From an uncultured Thermomicrobiaceae bacterium (GTDB lineage Bacteria > Chloroflexota > Chloroflexia > Thermomicrobiales > Thermomicrobiaceae): a stretch of 32,144 bases of DNA. The notes beneath the pieces were generated by a model. The model saw only the letters and a program-made list of their open reading frames with translations, did no database searches and was not told the DNA's origin. Where the stretch lies: the NCBI GenBank assembly GCA_938082375.1, contig CALKCJ010000022.1:1-32144 (forward strand), read 5' to 3'. Both the position numbers and the translations under genes were made by a program. Below are positions 1 to 6,613 of the stretch, piece after piece. Positions within the stretch are counted from its first letter, which is position 1, and every line of letters begins with the position of its first letter.

Positions 1-137
1 GGCTTGAACTGCGCCTGCCCCTTGAGCGCCAGCACCTTCGTGATCGCCGCCGTCAACGTCGTCTTCCCGTGATCTACGTGCCCAATCGTCCCCACGTTCA
101 CGTGCGGCTTCTTCCGCTCAAACCGCTGCTTGCCCAC
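1..137 (-). CDS. tuf: Elongation factor Tu, N-terminal fragment (runs off the window edge)
   Basis: EF-Tu is the GTPase that delivers aminoacyl-tRNA to the ribosome. Only about 45 N-terminal residues are present. They read [20 protein letters not shown] and continue [16 protein letters not shown], with the G1 P-loop GHVDHGKT, diagnostic of EF-Tu. An ATG lies three codons upstream (position 146), but the AGGAGG Shine-Dalgarno sequence directly abuts it. The GTG at 137 sits 9 nt downstream of that ribosome binding site and gives the usual EF-Tu N-terminus, so I chose GTG. tRNA-Tyr and tRNA-Thr lie upstream on the same strand, as in the tRNA-tufB operon of E. coli, which suggests co-transcription. 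The rest of the gene lies outside the window. Confidence 0.96.
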   Translation of the reverse strand, partial: MGKQRFERKKPHVNVGTIGHVDHGKTTLTAAITKVLALKGQAQFK

Positions 138-187
138 GGTACGCATCCTCCTGCACTGTGCGCCTGCCCCACAAGGCGCGGCCCCAT

Positions 188-227
188 ATCAAAGAGCCCA
201 CGCGTACTATCCGAGCACCGTGGGCTC
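188..227 (-). terminator. Terminator- or attenuator-like hairpin between tRNA-Tyr and tuf
   Basis: On the minus strand an 8-bp perfect stem GAGCCCAC/GTGGGCTC encloses an 18-nt loop and is followed by TTTGAT. It lies between the tRNA-Tyr 3' end and the tuf ribosome binding site. It could be a weak terminator or attenuator that lowers read-through into tuf, or a processing structure. The loop is long and the T-run short, so the assignment is tentative. Confidence 0.35.
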
Positions 228-258
228 ATCGCTCCACGAACCGCCAAGCCGGCAGTCC

Positions 259-343
259 TGGTGGGGAGAGAGGGATTCGAACCCCCGTAGCGTTACGCAC
301 CTGGTTTACAGCCAGGCCCCTTTGGCCGCTCGGGCATCTCCCC
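259..343 (-). tRNA. tRNA-Tyr (anticodon GTA)
   Basis: The minus strand folds as a class II tRNA. The acceptor stem is GGGGAGA/TCTCCCC, the anticodon stem CCTGG/CCAGG carries loop CTGTAAA (anticodon GTA, Tyr), the long variable arm has a GCG/CGC stem, and the T-loop is TTCGAAT. The discriminator is A, and the 3' CCA is encoded in the DNA. The gene starts only 7 nt after the tRNA-Thr 3' end, so the two are surely processed from one transcript. Confidence 0.96.
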
Positions 344-350
344 ACAGCAG

Positions 351-423
351 AGCCGATGGTGGGACTCGAACCCACAACCGGCGGTTTACAAAACCGCTGC
401 TCTGCCAATTGAGCTACACCGGC
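351..423 (-). tRNA. tRNA-Thr (anticodon TGT)
   Basis: The minus strand gives a standard class I cloverleaf. The acceptor stem is GCCGGTG/CATCGGC with one G-T pair, the D-arm region reads GCTCAATTGGCAGAGC, the anticodon stem GCGGT/ACCGC has loop TTTGTAA (anticodon TGT, Thr), and the T-arm is GTGGG-TTCGAGT-CCCAC. The discriminator is T and CCA is not encoded, unlike the neighbouring tRNA-Tyr. This is the first gene of the tRNA-Thr, tRNA-Tyr, tuf unit. Confidence 0.96.
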
Positions 424-441
424 GTAGTGACGACGCGCGGC

Positions 442-478
442 GAGGGTAACCCTCTCATATTCGGGTCTCTGCGACCCG
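442..478 (-). other. Two short leader hairpins upstream of tRNA-Thr
   Basis: Between the predicted start of transcription (near 482) and the tRNA-Thr 5' end are two small perfect hairpins: CGGGTC with a 5-nt loop and GACCCG (462-478), and GAGGG-TTA-CCCTC (442-454), read on the minus strand. They may guide 5' processing of the tRNA precursor. No function is shown by sequence alone. Confidence 0.35.
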
Positions 479-488
479 CCATCAAAAC

Positions 489-517
489 AGTATACCGCAC
501 CTATGCCGCTGGCGCAA
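489..517 (-). promoter_or_regulatory. Sigma70-type promoter of the tRNA-Thr/tRNA-Tyr/tuf unit
   Basis: Reading on the minus strand, the -35 is TTGCGC (517-512), the spacer is 17 nt, and the -10 is TATACT (494-489). The predicted start lies about 60 nt before tRNA-Thr. The -10 matches consensus at five of six positions and the spacing is ideal. Confidence 0.7.
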
Positions 518-562
518 CTCGATCGGCACCCCCAGTCACCCAAGGGGACGACGCTGCACACC

Positions 563-576
563 GCGGGATCACCCGC
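563..576 (-). terminator. Small hairpin directly after comEC
   Basis: Immediately after the comEC stop codon the minus strand has GCGGG-TGAT-CCCGC, a 5-bp stem with a 4-nt loop. No T-run follows, so it is only a weak candidate for the 3' end of the comEA-comEC transcript. The tRNA promoter starts about 45 nt further on. Confidence 0.3.
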
Positions 577-2031
577 CTACGGCCCCCTTCCGACCGACCA
601 GCGATCACCAGGCAGCTCTGCTGCCTCCGGAACCAGAAGTGACAGCCCCTCAGGGAGGGGCACCGCCGTCGCCCGCTGCCACCACCACAGAGCAGGGATG
701 GCCATCCCCAGGTAGAACAGGACTGTGGTGCGTCCGTCAGGCGCCGGTGCTCGGCCAGCCAGCCCCGGCCAGCTGGCAGCCAGCTCCGCGATCCAGACGA
801 TCCAACGGGCCGGCAGCCAGGCCAGGACACCCAGCGCCTCGGCGACCACAGGGTGAACGAACGAGCCTACGACCACTAGCACGCTACCAGCGAGCACCAG
901 CGCCACCGCCGGCCCGGCAAGCACGTTCGCGACGGGCGCGACCAGGGAATAAGCACCGAACCGGTAGAGCAGCAGCGGCATGGCAGCGAGCTGGGCCACG
1001 ACCGGCACCGCCAACGCCCCAAGCCATGCCGGATACCGTCCCAGATGGGGCGACAGCAGCGCCAGCGACGCCGTCGAGAGCGCCGAAAGCTGGAACGCGA
1101 CATCGAACCGGATCTCGGGCGTCACCACGACCATGGCGATCACCGACCAGACCAAGGCCGTTAACGGCTCCCGCGGGCGTCCGCGCCAGCGAGCCGCGAG
1201 ATAGAGGCTCCCCATCAGCGCGGCACGCGTGACCGGCGGTTGCAGCCCGACGAGGTAGGCATAGACCCAGATGATTCCGGTGAGCACCAGCAGACGTACC
1301 CGCAGAGCTGTCCAGCGGCGCAGCGCCAGTTCGCCTATTCCGGCGACCACGGCCACGTTCCAGCCGCTCACCGCGGTAAGGTGCGTCAGTCCAGCCGTCT
1401 GGAACGCCTGGCGCGTGGGTGGGGTCATTCCACTGTCATCGCCCAGCAACACACCGAGGGACAGTGTGCCCGCTGGCTCAGGAATAGACCGCAGCAGGCG
1501 CTCCCCGATGCTCTCCCGAATTCGCGTTCGCAGGCGTTGCGCGGGCGTCGATGTGTTCCCCACGACGGAGGAGCGATACACGGAGAGCACCATGCTCGAG
1601 TTGGAAGACAAACCCGCCGGCCGGCGCACTTCCAGTCTCCCCACGCCGGAAAGCACATCGCCTTGGCGTACAGGAATGGTAGGCGGTAGGTGCGCCAGCA
1701 CGGTCGCTTCAACCGGCGTACGGAGCCGGAGCTCGACATCGGTTCGCTCGGGGTAAAGCCTTGGAAGGCTAACGACCGTGCCGGTGAAGTTGCTGGCCCC
1801 GATTACTTCACCTGGGAGCTCCTGAGGACCCGCCGCCGTTGCCACCCGCCCGGCACCTGCCAGCAGGCAAGCCACCACCAGTGCAGAGGCTAGCCGCACC
1901 CGCGCCTTGGACGACCCAGCGGCCACAAGCGCGGCGGCTATTGCGGCGGTGACACCCGCTAAAGTGAAGACCCCCAGATCATACGAGACAACCCCACCGA
2001 GGAAGGCCAGGCCAAGCGCGAGCCCGATCAC
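577..2031 (-). CDS. comEC: ComEC/Rec2-family DNA uptake channel, lacking the C-terminal metallo-beta-lactamase domain
   Basis: ComEC forms the inner-membrane channel through which one strand of transforming DNA enters the cytoplasm. The protein has 484 residues. Hydrophobic segments at the N-terminus are followed by a soluble OB-like (DUF4131-type) part around residues 80-160. The polytopic Competence domain then begins with the hallmark LTHLTAVSGWNVAVVAG near residue 215 and includes RAALMGSLYLAARWRGR. Many ComEC proteins are 700-800 residues and end in a metallo-beta-lactamase-like domain. Here the protein ends after the last membrane segments, and only promoter and tRNA sequence follow, so the domain is truly absent at this locus. 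The start is GTG at 2031, which overlaps the comEA stop (GTGA), indicating translational coupling. Confidence 0.88.
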   Translation of the reverse strand: MIGLALGLAFLGGVVSYDLGVFTLAGVTAAIAAALVAAGSSKARVRLASALVVACLLAGAGRVATAAGPQELPGEVIGASNFTGTVVSLPRLYPERTDVELRLRTPVEATVLAHLPPTIPVRQGDVLSGVGRLEVRRPAGLSSNSSMVLSVYRSSVVGNTSTPAQRLRTRIRESIGERLLRSIPEPAGTLSLGVLLGDDSGMTPPTRQAFQTAGLTHLTAVSGWNVAVVAGIGELALRRWTALRVRLLVLTGIIWVYAYLVGLQPPVTRAALMGSLYLAARWRGRPREPLTALVWSVIAMVVVTPEIRFDVAFQLSALSTASLALLSPHLGRYPAWLGALAVPVVAQLAAMPLLLYRFGAYSLVAPVANVLAGPAVALVLAGSVLVVVGSFVHPVVAEALGVLAWLPARWIVWIAELAASWPGLAGRAPAPDGRTTVLFYLGMAIPALWWWQRATAVPLPEGLSLLVPEAAELPGDRWSVGRGP

Positions 2032-2642
2032 GGCGCTCCCCCGACGGTGACGAGCCCACGCAGCTGGTCGACCATCCGCGGTGAGATCCCCCGTACCTCG
2101 GCCAGCTCATCCACCGATTGGAAGGGGCCGTGCTCCGTCCGGTAGGCCACGATGCGCTCAGCCAGCGCTGGCCCGATCCCGGGCAAGGTCTCCAGCTCGT
2201 CGACCGAAGCGGTGTTGAGATCGATCAGCGGCGAGGACGGTTCCGCGGCCGTCGCCACGGCCTCGCTGCTCGTCCCCTGGATGGGTCGCTCGGGCACCAC
2301 GATGCTTTGCCCATCCCGCAGCCGCTCGGCCAGCGGCAAGCGCGAGGTATCGGCCCCGGGCAGGAGAACAGCACGCTCGAGCACCTCCACCAGCCGGGAA
2401 CCTGCGGGCAAGGTGTATAACCCCGGTTGCGCGACCGCCCCGCCAACGTAGACCGTGATCTCGGAAGGCGTCTCGAGCGGCTCGACTCTGAGAACGAGGT
2501 CACTCTGCGCCCGCTCCTGGCGGAGCAAAGCGAGCGCCAGCGCCACGAACAGTCCAGCCATGAACCCCACGATCAGGGATTGGATCGGGGTAAGCCGGCG
2601 CAAGCGCTCCACGCCCCCACCTCTCACCGCGCGCTCACTCAT
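2028..2642 (-). CDS. comEA: ComEA-family competence DNA-binding protein
   Basis: ComEA is a membrane-anchored receptor that binds incoming double-stranded DNA and passes it to ComEC. The 204-residue protein has a short basic N-terminus, one membrane segment (about residues 19-41), an SLBB-like domain (about 62-118, with VYVGGAVAQPGLYTL), a flexible linker, and a C-terminal helix-hairpin-helix domain (about 138-200, with DLNTASVDELETLPGIGP). This is the standard ComEA plan. ATG at 2642 is used here. An in-frame GTG at codon 11, preceded by AGAGGTGG, is an equally credible start. The stop overlaps the comEC start by 4 bp, so the two are one operon. The gene is divergent from mfd. Confidence 0.93.
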   Translation of the reverse strand: MSERAVRGGGVERLRRLTPIQSLIVGFMAGLFVALALALLRQERAQSDLVLRVEPLETPSEITVYVGGAVAQPGLYTLPAGSRLVEVLERAVLLPGADTSRLPLAERLRDGQSIVVPERPIQGTSSEAVATAAEPSSPLIDLNTASVDELETLPGIGPALAERIVAYRTEHGPFQSVDELAEVRGISPRMVDQLRGLVTVGGAP

Positions 2643-2708
2643 GCTCTTGCTCGGCGGATCCTACGGCATCCCACCATCTCCTGTAAAGCGATCTGCGAAC
2701 GCATTGCG

Positions 2709-2717
2709 TGGTATACT
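2709..2717 (+). promoter_or_regulatory. Extended -10 promoter for mfd
   Basis: TGG followed by TATACT (2712-2717) forms an extended -10 element. No convincing -35 is seen at 16-18 nt upstream, which is usual for extended -10 promoters. The predicted start near 2724 leaves a leader of about 70 nt before mfd. Confidence 0.55.
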
Positions 2718-2729
2718 TGGAGCCTTCAC

Positions 2730-2755
2730 CTGGGCCGCGCCAGCAAGCGGCCCGG
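2730..2755 (+). other. GC-rich hairpin in the mfd 5' leader
   Basis: CTGGGCCGC (2730-2738) pairs with GCGGCCCGG (2747-2755) across an 8-nt loop, giving a 9-bp stem with one G-T pair. It lies just after the predicted start of transcription and about 40 nt before the mfd start codon. It may stabilise the transcript or affect elongation. No T-run follows, so it is not a classic terminator. Confidence 0.4.
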
Positions 2756-2794
2756 TTTGGCATGCGCTGCGTATTGTCCGGACGTGCCTGAGAG

Positions 2795-5700
2795 ATGACG
2801 CTCTCGCACCTGGTATCCCAACTGCTCGACGACCCATGGCACCGCGAGCTGGCCACGACGGTTCGCTCGCTTGAGCCAGCGAGCGCCCTTGAACTGGAGG
2901 GGATCCCGGCCTCAGCCCGAGCGCCGTTGCTGGCGTCGCTCGCGCAGTTACTCTGCCAGCCGCTCCTACTTCTCACTGCCCGGCACGATCAAGCGTTCGA
3001 GCTGCACGACGCGCTCTCAGTCTACCTCCCTTCAGGCCAGGCCCCGCTTCTGTGGCCAGCACCGGAGACACTGCCCTACGACCTCTTAGCTCCCGATCGA
3101 GCAGCGAACGCCGACCGGGTCGCACTCCTGCGGCGGCTGGCCACTAGTCCGTCCACGGTCGTCATCGCGCCAGCGCGCGCGCTGACGCAGCTCTTGAGCC
3201 CGCCCGAGAGACTCGAGTCACAGGAACTCGAGCTCCAAGTCGGCGCAACGCTCTCGCCGCGCCGCTTCCTCGCTCACCTGCTGGCTGTGGGCTACCAGCG
3301 GGCCGCGCTCGTCAGCTCGCCCGGGCAGCTCAGCCAGCGTGGGGGGATCATCGACCTCTGGCCTCCCGGCAGCCGGCTGGCACTGCGGATCGAGCTCTTC
3401 GGCGACGAGATCGAGTCGATTCGCTGGTTCGACCCTGAGAGCCAGCGTTCGGTCGAACGGGTTCAGGACGCACGCATCCTGCCCCCGGTGGAGGTCGATC
3501 AGTGCCGGCTCGCCGAGGCGATTGAGCGACTCCGCCGCGTGGATACCAGCTCGCTACGCCCTGAAGTCGTGGCCGAGTGGGAGCGCCTGCTTGACGCCCT
3601 CGAGCGTGGAGAGATGCGTCCAGGCCCGGAGCTGTTCTCGCCCTTCTTTCTCGACCGGCCCGCGAGCCTTCTGGACTACCTTCCGGCGTCGCACCTCGTG
3701 GCTGTGATCGATCCCGGCGCGGTGTATCTGGCGCTTGAGCAGATCGACCTCCAGGCTCAGGAACTCCGAGCCACCCTCGAGGACAGCGGCGAGCTCCCAC
3801 ACAGCCTGCCGTTGCCCTATCATGCGTTCGAGCAGGTCGTGCAGCGTCTGGGGCAGGTGCGGCAGCTTCTCCTCGGGCCCCGGCCCCCTCAGTGGCCGAT
3901 CGGAGCCGCGGCCATTCCCGGCGCTGCTGGCGGCTACACCACCGACCTGCCGAACTTGGCCGGTCGGCTCGGCCAGCTCCCCGCGCTCGTGCGCGAGCTA
4001 ATCGCCGATGGCTGGCGGCTCGTGCTCGCTAGCGAGCAGCGCGACCGGCTGACCGAGCTGCTCGAGGAGCACGGCATCTTCCCACGCGTTCGGAAGGAAG
4101 CCGCTGTCACACCGGACGCCGGGTGGTTGGCCTCACCCGAGGCAGGCAGCGTTGAAATCGTCCGCGAGCGGCTCGACGGCGGCTGGAAGTACCCCGCGCA
4201 GCAGATCCTGCTCCTCACTGACCGCGAGCTCTTTGGGTATCGCCGCGCGGCGCGGCGGCCGGCCGGCCGGCCGCGCATCCGGCCGTCGGATCTGCTGGAA
4301 CGGCTGAAGCCCGGTCAGTACGTCGTGCATGTCGAGCACGGGATCGCGCGCTATGGTGGATTGGTCACGCTCGAGGTCAGCGGGGTGACGCGCGAGTACC
4401 TGCTGCTCGAGTACGCTGACAACGACCGACTCTATCTCCCGGTCGACCAGCTCGACCGGATCACCCTCTACGAGAGCTTCGATGGGGAACCGGCTCTGAC
4501 CCGCCTCGGCTCGCCGGAGTGGTCGCGCCTCAAGCGCCGGGTGCGTCAGGCGGTACGTGAGCTGGCCTTCGATCTGTTGCAGCTCTATGCAGCCCGCGAG
4601 GCGGCGGTCGGCCACGCCTTCTCGCCGGATACAGCGTGGGATCATGAGCTGGAGGAGTCGTTCCCCTACGAGGAGACGCCTGACCAGTTGCGGGCGATCG
4701 AGGAGATCAAGGCCGATATGGAACGCCCGCGCCCGATGGATCGCCTGCTCTGTGGAGACGTCGGCTTCGGGAAGACCGAGGTGGCGCTGCGGGCAGCCTT
4801 CAAGGCGGTCAATGACGGCTTCCAGGTCGCCATCCTGGTGCCGACGACGGTGCTCGCCCTGCAGCACTCCACGACGTTCCAGCAGCGCCTAGCGCCATTC
4901 CCGGTGCGCGTCGAGATGCTCTCGCGGCTCCGCGACCGGCACGAGCAGGCAGAGATCGTCGAGGCGATCGCCCGCGGCGAGGTGGACATCGTCATCGGCA
5001 CGCACCGGTTGCTGCAGCGGGATGTCCGCTTCAAGCGCCTCGGCCTGGTGGTCATCGACGAGGAGCAGCGCTTCGGCGTGGCGCACAAGGAGCATTTTAA
5101 GCGCCTGCGCACCAACGTCGATGTCCTGACGATGACGGCCACCCCGATCCCGCGGACGCTCTATCTGGCGCTCTCCGGCATCCGGGACCTGTCGGTGATC
5201 ACCACGCCGCCGTTGGATCGAGCGCCGGTCCGCACCTTCGTCACCCCGGCCAGAGACACCGTTATCCGCGAGGCAATCCTGCGCGAGATCGCCCGTGGTG
5301 GCCAGGTCTACGTAGTCCACAACCGGGTGCAGAGCATTGGCCACCTAGCGGCGAGGCTCCAGCGGCTGGTACCAGAGGCGCGGTTCGCCATCGCCCACGG
5401 CCAGATGGCCGAGGAGGAGCTGGAGCGGGTGATCCTGGCGTTCATTCGTCAGGAGTTCGATGTGCTCGTCTGCACCACGATCATCGAATCGGGAGTTGAC
5501 ATCCCGAACGTCAACACGATCATCATCGACCAGGCGCACACGCTGGGGCTTACCCAGCTCTACCAGCTGCGCGGCCGCGTCGGGCGCAGCTACCAGCGGG
5601 CCTATGCCTACCTGCTGTACGACGACCGCAAGCCACTCTCGAAGGAGGCCCAGGCGCGGCTGGAGGCGATTCAGGAAGCGAGTGAGCTGGGAGCCGGCTT

Positions 5701-6310
5701 TCAGATCGCCCTGCGCGATCTGGAAATCCGCGGTGCCGGGAACGTCCTCGGGCCGGAGCAGAGCGGCCACATCGCCGCCGTCGGCTTCGAACTCTACACG
5801 CAGCTCCTGGCACGCGCCGTGGAGGAGATCAAGCAAGGGAAGCCGATCGAGGAGCCGACCAGCGTGACCGTCGACCTGCCCGTGGAGGCGACCATCCCCG
5901 AGTCATACTGTGGTGACGAGACGGTGCGGATGAGCCTGTACCAGCGCTTCGCCCGTATCCGCACCCTGGGCGAACTCCGCGAGCTGGTGGAGGAACTCGT
6001 CGATCGCTTCGGGCCACTGCCGCTCCCGGTGGAGCGCATGGTCGACCTGGCTCGCCTGCGGGTGCGTGCCAACGGGATCGGCATTACGTCGATCATCGAG
6101 CGTGACGGCGAAATCTATATCCGACCAGTGATCGGCACGCGGCTCGACCAGGCCACCCTGCGCCGCCAGCTCGGGCCGGGCGTCTACGTCACCCCACACC
6201 AGGTGCGCCTCGTCACCAGCCGGCTCTCGACCGACGTCTGGCGAGCTGTGATAGCCGTGCTCGACGCCATCGAGGAGGCCGGCGCAACATTGCTGCTCTC
6301 GGCCGACTGA
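2795..6310 (+). CDS. mfd: Transcription-repair coupling factor Mfd
   Basis: Mfd is a DNA translocase that removes RNA polymerase stalled at lesions and recruits UvrA for nucleotide excision repair. The 1171-residue length is typical. In order I see the UvrB-like N-terminal region (with the QRGGIIDLWPPG motif), the RNA-polymerase interaction domain (about 509-560, HVEHGIARYGGL and YLPVDQLDRI), the RecG-like helicase core with Walker A GDVGFGKT (654-661), DEEQ box (755-758) and TATPIPRT (about 781), helicase motifs ending in QLRGRVGRS, and the C-terminal TRCF domain beginning after GPEQSGHIAAVGFELY. GAGAG lies directly before the ATG, so the ribosome binding site is tight. It is monocistronic and converges on the DUF2007-like gene. 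Confidence 0.98.
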   Translation: MTLSHLVSQLLDDPWHRELATTVRSLEPASALELEGIPASARAPLLASLAQLLCQPLLLLTARHDQAFELHDALSVYLPSGQAPLLWPAPETLPYDLLAPDRAANADRVALLRRLATSPSTVVIAPARALTQLLSPPERLESQELELQVGATLSPRRFLAHLLAVGYQRAALVSSPGQLSQRGGIIDLWPPGSRLALRIELFGDEIESIRWFDPESQRSVERVQDARILPPVEVDQCRLAEAIERLRRVDTSSLRPEVVAEWERLLDALERGEMRPGPELFSPFFLDRPASLLDYLPASHLVAVIDPGAVYLALEQIDLQAQELRATLEDSGELPHSLPLPYHAFEQVVQRLGQVRQLLLGPRPPQWPIGAAAIPGAAGGYTTDLPNLAGRLGQLPALVRELIADGWRLVLASEQRDRLTELLEEHGIFPRVRKEAAVTPDAGWLASPEAGSVEIVRERLDGGWKYPAQQILLLTDRELFGYRRAARRPAGRPRIRPSDLLERLKPGQYVVHVEHGIARYGGLVTLEVSGVTREYLLLEYADNDRLYLPVDQLDRITLYESFDGEPALTRLGSPEWSRLKRRVRQAVRELAFDLLQLYAAREAAVGHAFSPDTAWDHELEESFPYEETPDQLRAIEEIKADMERPRPMDRLLCGDVGFGKTEVALRAAFKAVNDGFQVAILVPTTVLALQHSTTFQQRLAPFPVRVEMLSRLRDRHEQAEIVEAIARGEVDIVIGTHRLLQRDVRFKRLGLVVIDEEQRFGVAHKEHFKRLRTNVDVLTMTATPIPRTLYLALSGIRDLSVITTPPLDRAPVRTFVTPARDTVIREAILREIARGGQVYVVHNRVQSIGHLAARLQRLVPEARFAIAHGQMAEEELERVILAFIRQEFDVLVCTTIIESGVDIPNVNTIIIDQAHTLGLTQLYQLRGRVGRSYQRAYAYLLYDDRKPLSKEAQARLEAIQEASELGAGFQIALRDLEIRGAGNVLGPEQSGHIAAVGFELYTQLLARAVEEIKQGKPIEEPTSVTVDLPVEATIPESYCGDETVRMSLYQRFARIRTLGELRELVEELVDRFGPLPLPVERMVDLARLRVRANGIGITSIIERDGEIYIRPVIGTRLDQATLRRQLGPGVYVTPHQVRLVTSRLSTDVWRAVIAVLDAIEEAGATLLLSAD

Positions 6311-6354
6311 GTCGACCCGGCGAGCGAGGATAGGAAACCAGTGTGCTCGGGGGC

Positions 6355-6609
6355 CTACGGGGCCTCTCCGCGTTCGAGCTCCGCCAGGATCTCTCTGGCT
6401 CGATCGGCCAGCGGCTCGAGCACGTAGAGCACGTGCTCGTTCGCGAAGTTTGTGAAGTACGCGAGCCCGGGGCCCGTCGCCTTGACCAGGGCGACGATGC
6501 CTTCCTCCGCCAGCGCCTCGCGCCAGAGCGCGGCGACGATCTCGTTCGACGCTACCGCCACCGGCACGACCTGAGCCCTGTCCAGGTCACCCGACGAGCG
6601 CTCCGTCAC
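6355..6609 (-). CDS. Small DUF2007-like protein (putative signal-transducing protein fold)
   Basis: The 84-residue soluble protein has the pattern of the DUF2007 family: NEIVAALWREALAEEGIVALVK, then a central part, then HVLYVLEPLADRAREILAEL, in which a short ferredoxin-like fold ends in an acidic, Ala-rich helix. The biochemical role of the family is not established. The GTG start at 6609 has AAGGAG 8 nt upstream, and the gene begins only 4 bp after the mutS2 stop, so it is co-transcribed with mutS2. It is the last gene of the minus-strand group and converges on mfd with 44 bp between the stops. I see no clear terminator there. Confidence 0.75.
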   Translation of the reverse strand: MTERSSGDLDRAQVVPVAVASNEIVAALWREALAEEGIVALVKATGPGLAYFTNFANEHVLYVLEPLADRAREILAELERGEAP

Positions 6610-6613
6610 CGCG

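Noticed and set aside
137-146. ATG at 146 as the tuf start
   Set aside because: The Shine-Dalgarno sequence touches it with no spacing. The GTG nine bases later has correct spacing and the normal EF-Tu N-terminus.
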